Assembly (NCBI GenBank): GCA_022560025.1
Contig: JAFISE010000099.1
Span: 60,392-124,391 of the forward strand
Reading direction: 5' to 3'
Length of the DNA: 64,000 nucleotides
Source of the DNA: Stagonosporopsis chrysanthemi
Taxonomy: Eukaryota > Ascomycota > Dothideomycetes > Pleosporales > Didymellaceae
The notes beneath the pieces were generated by a model. That model did no database searches and was not told the DNA's origin. It saw nothing but the letters and a program-made list of their open reading frames with translations. This document shows, in pieces, positions 55,102 through 64,000 of the stretch. Every line of letters begins with the position of its first letter. The first letter of the stretch is position 1. The translations under genes and the position numbers were made by a program.

Positions 55102-55445
55102 TTACTTCTTCTGGGGCGCGTCGCCCGCAACAGTGGGTTCAGCCTGGTCGGCCTTGTTACCGCCGCCGCTGGCGTTGTGGCCCTCGAGTGCTGTGGTACT
55201 GTTAGCATTGTTGTGTATCTTTGGGAACGGGGGAGACGTACCACCACCCTTCTCGAGCTCGGGTGCGGGTGCAACGTTGTTCTTTGCGTGCTGGGGCTGG
55301 GCAGAGGCCTGTAGATGTGTGAGCATGTGTTCATGACTGAGATGCTGCTTTCTCTGAAGATACGTACGTCGCCAGAGTTGCCGTGAACAATGTTCTGACC
55401 CTCGATGGGGCCGTTGTCGCTAGATCCGTCTCCGTTGCGAGGCAT
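55102..55445 (-). CDS. Conserved 77-residue Gly/Asn/Ala-rich small protein
   Basis: Three exons (55445-55368, 55308-55242, 55190-55102) with 59- and 51-nt introns, both with GTACGT donors, give 77 aa. It starts MPRNGDGSSDNGPIEGQNIV and ends TVAGDAPQKK. It is hydrophilic, without signal peptide or cysteines, rich in Gly, Asn, Ala and Pro, and likely disordered. The form resembles small stress-type proteins widely annotated in dothideomycetes, as far as I recall, but no function is known to me. Three exons in such a short gene and preserved frame across both introns support reality. Confidence 0.75.
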
Positions 55446-55835
55446 CGTGATTGATATGGGGTTTGTGTGGTATTTGAAGGTGCTGTAGAAATGTGGAAGT
55501 GATTTGATGATGGTTCAATAAGGGGTCGCTGAGCTGGCTGTTATATAGACGTAAATATCTGGTGCTGTTTGCAAAGTGCATGTGGGGGGTGATGACGTCG
55601 TGAGCGTCATAGTGGAGCGCCCTGTCGATCACATACAACTCTTCGCAGCGGGTACCTGAGTTGGAACCACGATGATCAGGAATGGTCTCGATGACGGGCA
55701 AGTAGCGGTGAGGACCTTCATCGATCATTGAAGATGCTCGTCTTAATTGAAGCCATACAATCCCAAAACGTAAGATGCTCCTGTTGCGCCAAACGCGATG
55801 TTTCCCGATAACTCCTCGCCAACTATGCAATACAA
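55446..55835. other. Spacer between small protein and oxidoreductase genes
   Basis: An open minus frame continues upstream of the small-protein start but contains no recognisable protein. It is interpreted as leader/promoter of the small gene and 3' flank of the oxidoreductase. Confidence 0.5.
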
Positions 55836-57328
55836 TCATGAGGGCAGCCGCAGTGCCTCGATTTTTGCACTGGTTGGCCGTCCCTCCATGAGCTCTGCAA
55901 GCACCAGCCCGGTCCCTGGAGCGTGAGAGATGCCCCAGGCGCCATGACCTGCTGCTATGAACACACCACCTTCACCTCCACCTCTCGTCCTGACGCCTCC
56001 AAGTTTCTCGTCAGGTATGTGCGAGACAAGGGGGCGACCGCTGGATGTCACAGGGCGGAAACACTACAATCATTAGCATGTTGACGCCAATGCTTCTGCG
56101 CAGCTCGAATATGCACTTACCAGACCTTGCCGTAGAACCTCGATGTCCTTCCCAGCGCCATTGTCCGTCATCATTACCTTCGCACAACTTTTCAGCTGAT
56201 TAATCGCCTTCTCACTTGCGACAACGTCTGTTGCTACATCCGGTAGCGGTATAGTCGTGCTGTTCAACCCGGCCAAGTACAGCTCTCCGCCAATCCGTGC
56301 GAACCACTCTGGCGAGAAGCCCAGTGTATCTGTTGCAAACACAGCGTGACACACCTCATTGTCCAGATCCTGCGGTTTGGAGAATGGATTGCGCACGAGC
56401 AAAGAGTGACCAGCGAGTGAGGAGACAGGGATCCGCGTTTGCGCGTTGGGAAAGAGGGTCGAGAAGACGCGGGGCGACCAGGCGCCGGAGGTGATCAGGA
56501 GGCGTGTACACGGTACTATGTTTGTCAGCGCTCATACTGAATAGGAAGTGACTCCAGACATACGATCTTGTGATGACTTGTCCTCGCTCCCCAATATCCG
56601 CACGCCGCTCAACACGCCTTTCGCGTCTCGCAGCACTTCTGTCGCTGCCGCGGGATATATCACTTTGACACCCTTTCCCTCGACACTGTTCAGTAACCAT
56701 TTGCAGAATCGAAGCGGGTCGATCTGTGCCGTTGTGCCATCTCTCGATATGACCTCCATGGTCCCCTCCTTCGTCCTCCTCAACCATTCCGGCCCACCGA
56801 CGTCCCCCTCCCACGGACGGTTGTGATTGGCAAGCTGCGCCCGGCTGGTGCCGTTCTCAAGCCAGTCCTCTCCTGACCCTGAGATGGCCGACTCCGAGTC
56901 CTGGGACAGCGATAGACCAGTCGACTGCGCGTAGCCCCATGTCTGCCGCCCTTGGTGTTGGTCCGCAAGGCTCCTGTGGAGGCCGAACGAGAGCGTGCCG
57001 AGTGATTGCACGGACGGCGCGAACCCTGCGTTCTATCATCAGTTCACAACGTCGTCCATGCCATACACGCTGCCATACAATCTTTCGCACAGAACCCCGC
57101 TGCAAGCCCACTGGCGCAGCGGAACAGCTCCGAACTACTGTCTACCAGACATATTGACTCTGGTGGTGTGTTCCCACTCTCGCACAAAAAGTACGCGGCG
57201 CTGAGTCCAATAATCCCAGAACCCAGGATGACCGTGTGCGGCGTCAAGGGCGATCTGTACGTGGTACCATTGCCGTTAACACAGCCGTTGGCGTTGGCAG
57301 ATGGGGAGGGAAGTTTAAGCGAGGGCAT
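55836..57328 (-). CDS. TDA3-like FAD-dependent oxidoreductase (DAO family)
   Basis: Four exons (57328-57079, 57025-56564, 56515-56121, 56063-55836) with introns of 53, 48 and 57 nt give 444 aa. The dinucleotide-binding motif VILGSGIIGLSAAYFL is at about 33-48, with the glycines at 36-41. A substrate-domain block (DPLRFCKWLL) follows, then LLITSGAWSP, and the C-terminal FAD motif GGVFIAAGHGAWGISHAPGT. The family (D-amino-acid/glycine oxidase fold) includes yeast Tda3, an endosomal/cytosolic protein involved in late endosome traffic. The substrate is unknown. ATG 57328 is chosen. An upstream in-frame ATG at 57403 would add 25 residues. Confidence 0.85.
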
Positions 57329-58025
57329 TGTTTCGAAGGTTCGAAGGGGTGCGGATAGCCGAGTCCGCAAAGCCTCAAGATGCGAGAAACAACAGCCGTC
57401 CAAGCCAACACCGTTGCGCCCCTCGTACGCCTTATACCCCTCCAGCAGGCGGACTGTCCCGACGCAGCGGATGTATACTTCCCCTCAACTCACTGACGAT
57501 CTGCTGGTGTGGCGGCGGGATCCTCTGTCGCCGGTCCATTGGTAGCATGGTTCCAAATCTGCCCACATGTGGCCTGACATTGTGGGCTCACCCTGCAGGC
57601 CCTACCCGCAACCACGCAGACTTGTCACACTCAAAACGGCGACGTCTCGTACGACTGCACATCATCATGGATTGAAATGGCATAGTCATGACTGGCCCTG
57701 GCAGTCCTGCTCGGGTAGCCAAGCAATCATCGTCCCAGCTTTGCGTGCAAAGGTATGCACATCTCGAATGATCGGCTGGTCATTTGATGGCGTCGACCCA
57801 CACCGATGAGACTGCAAAGGCACACGACGTTAGAGAAATTCTCCTATTTGGGCTATTGTGTGCTAGGAAATAACAATGACTTTGTTACACAAGTACGTGC
57901 AGAGAACCGGCCATCTAATGCTAACATGTAAGAATGAGTGATGTGTCACACCTGAATCCAACTTGATGAGCTGATCCCACCATCCTCAGATGCAGATTGC
58001 TTTTCGTTTCGGACCGCGCCTTGCG
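57329..58025. other. Intergenic, no gene seen
   Basis: Short frames on the plus strand are antisense or promoter DNA of the oxidoreductase. No repeat noted. Confidence 0.5.
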
Positions 58026-59658
58026 CTAAGCATATGCACGATATATGAAGTCGAGACTTCCATCGTCGTGCTGCTCGTCACCAGGAAGTGGTGACCACAC
58101 CCGTGCGCACTCCGCGTATGCATTGTTGATTCTTGCAGTACCGCTGGTGAGTCGCTCTCTGGGATAGCCTTCGAGGATTGAAAGAGTCACTGGAATTACC
58201 TCGTCCAAGTGAGGGCTGGGCTTCAGATGGACATCCTTAGTTCCCTCATCCGGCTCGCCAGGCGTTGCAGGGCCGCTGTCCTCTTTACCGTACCCACTCC
58301 CATCGTACAGACCAGTGTTTCCAGCCCAGGTGTTATTCCTAGCGGTGCTCAGAGTGGTGTCATTTGAACTGTTCCACACGGCGTAACTGAACTCGACGGG
58401 AGGAACGCGGCGACCCTGCAAGGATGCAGAAGTGGTACTGTTGGTGGGGGTACTTGCAGACCTGGACTGACTTGGGCATTCGTGCGTCTGCTCAGATAAT
58501 GTGTCGACGGAGAGCTTGCCGCTACACGTCTCCCAGTCTTCGCTCACGACCGAATCTTTCCGGATTTGGTCCCGGAGGTCTTCCTCACTCTGTTTAGGAC
58601 GGAACGGCAGAGCTTGGTGTTGAGGGAGCTTCAGTGCGCGGACAGTGTTGTCGAAGGCTTCAGCCTGTTGCTTGCGACGAAGCGCCCCGGCTCGGTCTCG
58701 CAGAACGTGTAGTGTGTCCGTGGCGCCGGGCAGCTTTGCGTCCTCCCACACCAGTTTCGCGGGGCTAACAGTGTCAGTGCGAACCCGTGCACTAGTATCT
58801 CTCAGATGGCTGTTCTCTTTGGAATGGGCATCGTGATGACCACCGGCAAGCTTGAGACAGGCCAGTCCGTTAAGCATGTCTACGTCGTCCATATGTGGCT
58901 GCTCGTCAACAGGAATGTCAAAGTACCCAGATGTTCCTTGGCCTATCTGCACTGCGGACGAATTCAACGAGGGAGGCAATGGGACAAGCTCCGGGTCCAC
59001 GTCTCCAACAGAAAGGTTCGTGCCGGGTAACGGTGTGAGAACAGGCGTAGACGGAACGTATCTCTCGAACGGTGTGGGACTAGAATTATGCCAGGCGGTG
59101 TGATTGGCGGGATCCTGATTGAACGCGCGCTGCATAGGACCAGGTGTATCAGGTATGGTTCCGGGCGGTAAATCAGTCCCAGTCGCAACAACCCCGTTCC
59201 GGACCGTCTGTCTGGCGGAGCCTGGGACTGTCACGGGTGACGAGTGCTGTACTTCCAAGCTGGACGCTGACACAGAACGCTCACGCAGACGTAGATCAAA
59301 CATCGGCTTGTCTAGAGGCGACTGTTCGAAGTCGAGTAATGCGAGAGATGGTGACATCGTCAATTCCGTCTTGAACCAATCCTGGAAGGTTCAGAGCGTG
59401 AAAGCACATTCAAGGAACTTGAGAACTTACTGTGTGTTTTCCGGGATGCTCGGCAAGCTTTGTATCCTGTGGCTTCGCCTTGCTTGGAGACAAGTGCAGG
59501 TTTGCCAGCGACCGGAGCCCCCGTAAAGATCCAAATAGCTTCTTGCGCTTCGATCCGCTTCCCTTGTCGGGAGAGCCCTTGCAGCGCTCCAGCTTCGCTC
59601 CAAAATCTTCAAGGTGGCAATCCTCCACATCTGAGTCGAGGGACGATTCGTGTTGCAT
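58026..59658 (-). CDS. Unrecognised 527-aa protein, Ser/Thr/Pro-rich
   Basis: Two exons (59658-59431, 59381-58026; 49-nt intron GTAAGT...TTCCAG, phase 0) give 527 aa. Residues 1-76 are basic with KRKKLFGSLRGLRSLANLHL. The rest is hydrophilic, rich in Ser, Thr, Pro and Asp, with a heptad-like segment LRDRAGALRRKQQAEAFDNT in the middle and a conserved-looking end SLDFIYRAYA. No enzyme motif, signal peptide or membrane segment is visible. The composition is that of a regulatory or scaffold protein, probably disordered. Intact frame over 1.5 kb and a clean intron make the gene real, but I do not recognise the family. Confidence 0.75.
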
Positions 59659-60217
59659 TGCCGAGCTTCTAAAACCTGGTCAGTCCAGACTTCAACGCGG
59701 CCTTAAGGCACAGACTTTGGCGAGTAGCAGCTGGCCGGGTCTTCGAAAGCATACAGTCCAGGAAGGCTTTTCTTCGCGCGGATGTTGAGGCGTTGAAAGG
59801 ACATGCTGGCTCACTGATGCTGATAGAGTGCGATGTTGGCTGAGGCAATGTCGCTGTGAGTGGCGGACGGCGAAGAGAGCTGGACTAATTTGTTCTTACC
59901 AAATGAGCGGTTGTTTACAGTCTGATAGGAGCTTTCCGCACTAGCGATGATGGCAAGCGCCGTCTCAACCTGGTGAGGAAAGCAAGACAGCATCCACTTA
60001 CAGGAGGAGTATTGACATGTTGAGCCTATCAACACTGAAAACATATCTACACCTGGCTTCAAGCGTCAAACCCACATTCAACACAACATTCCGTACGTAG
60101 CACTATTTTTTGTATCAGTGTTCATTAAAAGATAGCCGAGCAAGGGCACAACGACTCAGGCGGAATCACAATATCGCACAAGGTTCTCTATGTGCTCATG
60201 CGAGCGAATTGATACGC
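59659..60217. other. Intergenic, no gene seen
   Basis: Promoter side of the preceding minus-strand gene and 3' side of the next one. No features recognised. Confidence 0.5.
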
Positions 60218-61940
60218 TCATTCAGCGCTGGTCATTACAATCGGCTTAACTTCGATATTAACAATCAGGTCACGATCGTTTTTCCACACTTCCTTCTCTG
60301 CGAGATCGCGCAACAGCTTTTCGAAATTCCTCTCGGAGTCAACGCTAGATGGCGTAACCCAAACTGCCTTGCCTGTGCCGTCAGGCAGCTTATACTTTAC
60401 TGACCAGGTCTTCGCCTTCATCTGTCGATTCGCCGCTGGGACTTCTTCGAAATCTTCACGGAACGAGTCGAGCAAGTCGTGGAAAGTGCCTTTATCGTTC
60501 AGAAGATAAGAGGCTTCGTGTTCCATCCCTTCGTAATCGAATTTCCACACCCACTGTATGCGTCGTGCTTGCTCAACGTTGAAGTAAGATTTATTGGAAG
60601 GCGCCGCTTGAGATGTAGAATTCCAGCCAGGCGCTTCCTGGGGGGTATCTTTAGGCGATATAAGGGTCTGCTGTTGCACTATAGCTCTTGGGACTGAGCT
60701 GCGTGCAAATGGTACCGAAAGTGGCTCCGCAAAATTATCATGGTCGATTGCTACTGGTCCACTCCGCTGTGCTGGGTCGAAGGAAGCTGTCCCTGGGCCG
60801 GCAGCATGTTGTTGCTTTCGCTTTGTAGACTTCAACAGTCCCTTCGACCGAGAACTACCGTCGATGGGAACCTCCTCAACAGGTTGTCTGTTCAGCCTTG
60901 AGATCGGCAGTAGTCTCCCAGGACGATTTCTCATTCTCGCCAATTCGGTCGGGTCCAGAGTGCTCTGGACTGTAAGCAGCAGACCGCCCTTGATCCTCCT
61001 ATCTCGTAAGGAGAGCAACATAAAATTGCTGCTGAGAGGCTTGTTGTTACCATTATCCAGATGATGTTCGAACGGGCGAAATGCCTCCAACGATTCGATA
61101 CATTGATCGACAGGTTGAGACAACATGATGCAGAACAGACCATCATCGTCAGGTCCCTTGAGTGGCATGATAACGACTTTCTATCAGATGTCAGTCCCTG
61201 GACTCGGTGCAGTATATCCTACTACATACGCTGGATGTTCCGAATCGGATCTCACGCAGTTGCAGAACGCGCGATGTGTCGCAGAAGCATCCGCGACATA
61301 CCGCCTCGCGGTCATTGCATGGGGAGTCAGGGAGTGGTGTTAGGGGGGAGAGGCCGAGATCGTTGTAATTATTCTCAAGCTCCCGATACGATGGCAAGCC
61401 ACGATATCGGAAGCTTCGTCTATTTAGATCAGTCAATTACGTGGGATTTAATTCAACGCCTTTGCCTGTAGATTATGCATTGCTGAGAAGCAGCCTATCC
61501 AGCAGTTAGGGTGAAGACTCACGATTCTTCGGCAAGATATCCGATCCATACTCGCGCATCAAACAGGGTATCAGCAGAATCAAGGTGGCCTGTATCGTAC
61601 GCATCGAAGCAATCATACAACTTTCGCGATTCCATTTTGAGTTCGATGATAAAGTGGCAGTGTTTGGCTCTGTAACGCTGTCAGTTGCTGAGGTACATTT
61701 CTTAACTTTGTTTGCAGCGCCTAGAAGGATACTCCTAAGCGTAACCAAGCTCGATGGAGCGGTGAGTGAACGCATACAAGTCAATACTTCTGCATGCGTG
61801 AGATGTGGCTCAGAAATCGGTGATTCACCAGACTTGGTTGGTTGTTCGATGTTTGAACAAATTATCATGCAGTGACAATGCAGGTCACTGTGTGTGGCAC
61901 GGGTCAGCCTGTTAGTATCCAGCGGGATGAGATGTTTCAT
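60218..61940 (-). CDS. Unrecognised multi-exon protein, 5' exon uncertain
   Basis: The last exon (61180-60218) is solid. It follows a 49-nt intron (61229-61181, GTATGT...CTGAC...ATAG) that joins it in frame to an internal exon 61419-61230, itself after a plausible ATAG acceptor. A first exon 61940-61552 can be joined through a GTATGG donor to give 513 aa in total, but that link is weak. It could instead be a separate gene with the GTGAGT donor at about 61525. The C-terminal 110 residues (IQWVWKFDYEG onward) look globular with alternating hydrophobic strands and end DLIVNIEVKPIV. The middle is Ser/Pro/Gln-rich with KRKQQ. Family not recognised. Confidence 0.5.
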
Positions 61941-62559
61941 GTGGGTGGCTGTGGGCAGCTGTAGTTGTTCATTCGGGTGATCCTGAGCAGGGATACACTC
62001 ATGCGAATCGCAGTGATTCGTCTATCAAGACGCGCTTTCTCGTCGACTGGAAATCCTTCTGTCTCTCATTGCCCAGGATTCAGCAGGGAAAACTGGGACG
62101 GTAAGGCGGTGTGTGATTGCGGATGGAAGGTGATAGGAAGTCAAGCGATATTTGGTGGGGGCCCAATCACGGTAAGCGCGCGTGGCTTGTAGGAAAGAAC
62201 AATTCCTACGCATAAACCAAGAGTAGGCTTAGCTGCGCTGCGCATCGCGTTTTCGCTAGCGAATGCATGAATTGTCTCCCAAAAGTAAGTGGGTGACTGT
62301 CACAAGGTCCTTGTCGTACGGACTGCTGCCTGCAGCGGCTGCGCGCAGCGACTGCGATCCTTCACCGCTGAGGCAAGCGGGGGTAGCTAACGTGTCAGCT
62401 ATGACGCACGCAATTAAATTCGGTCTTTCCCTCGACGCGTCCAACACGCGCTGTCACGCGCCACTTACAATCTCACTTACAACTTCACTTACAACTTCAC
62501 TTACAACGAGATCCCATATCTAATTCCGCCAGGCGTCCAGGAGGGTCCCCTGCCCAGTC
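61941..62559. other. Intergenic with short tandem repeat
   Basis: About three copies of an ACTTACAA(C/T)(C/T)TC-type unit lie at 62462-62506. No gene recognised. Confidence 0.5.
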
Positions 62560-63622
62560 ATGACCAGAATCGGGGTATTTGAGATCCTTGAGACCCTAGG
62601 ACTCAAAGACAACGGCACGTCGGGCCATCGCACGCATGCTGTCTTCCACTATGAGCCCCTCATCAGGTTGTACAAATTCGAAATCCCTTCCCTCTTTAGA
62701 CGTCTTCTGCGCGAAGATGGTGCTTCCCTCAATCGCGCCGATCCTGCTCTTTTTCAGCTCGAGCTCAGTAATATGCTCCTCGAACTCGGGCCTCTTATTT
62801 GGCCTTTACCAGGTCAAGGTCCTAGAGACCATCTTCTGAAGCCAACTGAAAGTGGCCATTACCCATCAGATCTAGTGTATCCCAGAGACAAGGACATGTG
62901 AGGTCCCTGAGCTATCGTTACTTTGTGATGTAGCACTGACAGTAACCAGACTGATCAGGCATCTGCGCGACTGGATCCTCAGCAAAAAGACCAGAACTGA
63001 TGTCCATGCCAACGCCCCCATGGGGAAGAGGCACAAGGACGCAAAGCTCAAGGTATCCAGCAAAGAGAAGCCTGCCCACCTTGCAAAGCGCAAAAGGAGA
63101 GTCAGAGAAAACGGTCCTAAAAGAATGGGTGGCCACGAGAAGGGCGGAAATCGCCAAGTATCTATTACGGACTCGGGTTCAGGAGATTCTGAAGCCCTAG
63201 CGGGTTCGGCTTCAGACTCTGATGTCCCACTTGTCAAGCAAAAGCCATCCAGGCGATCCGGACCTAAGAGCGCCAGCCAAACGTTCCAAGTGGCTATTCG
63301 CATTTACCGACCGACCGGCTCAGCAAGCGATCCTTGTCAGTTCTATGGGCCCGTCTTTCTAGACAACGACATTGATACAGCAGCCAAGTGTTTTGCTCGT
63401 ATTTGCCAACACACCAGCCTGGACTGCAAATACATTGAGTTTCATCCGCCAGAAGACATGTCGCTCGAAGGCAGAATCCGCATAGAGCGGGATTCGAGTA
63501 AAGCGGACGATGCGTTCGAGCATGTGATAACGATGCTTCGGGAAGCACGCAAGTTTCCAGGCGAGCCTTCATACCGTACAGTTGAGGCAGAAATCGGCGT
63601 TATGATAACTTCAGAGAGTTGA
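62560..63622 (+). CDS. Unrecognised 336-aa protein with basic linker
   Basis: Two exons (62560-62897, 62950-63622; 52-nt intron GTGAGG...AACCAG) join to a continuous helix-like sequence DKDILIRHLRDWILSKK, which supports the chosen acceptor. Domain-like regions: residues 1-112 (FEILETLGL, LIRLYKFEIPSLFRRLL), a strongly basic, probably nuclear-directed linker (KRHKDAKLK, AKRKRRVRENG, PSRRSGPK), and a C-terminal globular part from FQVAIRIYRPTGS to EAEIGVMITS. No known motif. Possibly nucleic-acid or chromatin related because of the basic linker, which is inference only. Confidence 0.65.
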
Positions 63623-64000
63623 ATGAGTTCGTCAAACACCAGACGATACAAAAGCCATTTCAACTTGACTGTTCGTACGGGCTTCCGCTCATCATACCCA
63701 AGAGGCACTACAACTCTTCGTCCACGAAAGACCTCTTCCCTTCCAGAACCAAACCTTGCATCAACGAGTCTTCTCAACATACCTCCTGGCATTCGTCAAG
63801 CGTGTGCTTCGATGTCCTTGCTAGGCCCGTGACATCGTCAATTCGAACTAGACCATCCATGAAATCTCTGACAAGGGCACTCAGCAGTCCGATCTGTATA
63901 CTCTGATACTGTCACGGTTGAGGGCATCTCCTGCCTCACATGCAGTTTCACCTCACCTCTGGTGAGACGAGGCTGCCTCTCCTGCACTAGCGCTGTTTAC
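63623..64000. other. Right edge; possible partial minus-strand gene
   Basis: All frames are fairly open. On the minus strand a block from about 63905 to 63798 (LLSALVRDFMDGLVRIDDV...HTLDECQE) ends at a GTATGT donor and is preceded by a GACAG acceptor-like site, so it could be an exon of a gene running in from the right. The evidence is too thin for a CDS call. Confidence 0.25.

Noticed and set aside
61585..61875. 96-codon plus-strand frame
   Set aside because: Antisense to a minus-strand frame of equal quality. No domain or splice support.
1..64000. tRNA, 5S rRNA and CRISPR features
   Set aside because: I scanned by eye for B-box type GGTTCGANTCC sequences and for repeat-spacer arrays and found none convincing. 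A tRNAscan run would settle tRNAs.

Overview
The window is nuclear DNA of a filamentous ascomycete (Pezizomycotina, most likely a dothideomycete). The evidence is short 43-90 bp GT-AG introns with CTNAC-like branch sites, fungal versions of housekeeping genes (RPL7, Utp21, Vip1, Clg1-type cyclin, HacA), a Tad1-type non-LTR relic, and ICS-type secondary metabolism. Gene models were built by reading splice sites and checking frame across each junction. Names rest on recognised motifs, without database searches.

Layout. 1.4-7.4 kb: a fungal rhodopsin-domain membrane protein, then a large NACHT-ankyrin STAND gene broken by in-frame stops. 8.0-30.2 kb is a GC-rich conserved block: NAPE-PLD-like hydrolase (-), Clg1/Pcl-type cyclin (-), ribosomal protein L7 (-), CDK11-like kinase (-) divergent from an NDUFAF7/MidA methyltransferase (+), a low-complexity ORF, then Utp21 (-) divergent from the Vip1 inositol pyrophosphate synthase (+).

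30.7-42.1 kb is accessory metabolism. A class A FAD monooxygenase (-) and an MFS monocarboxylate-type transporter (-) lie next to a two-domain isocyanide synthase/2-oxoglutarate dioxygenase (+). A secreted berberine-bridge-type oxidase (-) follows after a 2.7 kb gap that holds a MITE-like repeat. I read the first three, perhaps all four, as an isocyanide biosynthetic gene cluster: backbone enzyme, tailoring oxidases and transporter.

42.1-50.6 kb is gene-poor and repeat-marked. It carries three paralogous small secreted eight-cysteine proteins with the same intron position (effector-like, function unknown), two MITE-like inverted-repeat elements counting the one at 39.3 kb, a duplicated 90 bp segment, and an internally deleted non-LTR retrotransposon.

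52.7-64 kb returns to ordinary genes: the unfolded-protein-response bZIP factor HacA with its 20-nt unconventional intron and an upstream ORF that overlaps its start codon, a 77-aa conserved small protein, a TDA3-like FAD oxidoreductase, and three multi-exon proteins I do not recognise. The most notable items are the isocyanide cluster, the small secreted protein family, the hacA intron/uORF arrangement and the decayed NACHT-ankyrin gene.
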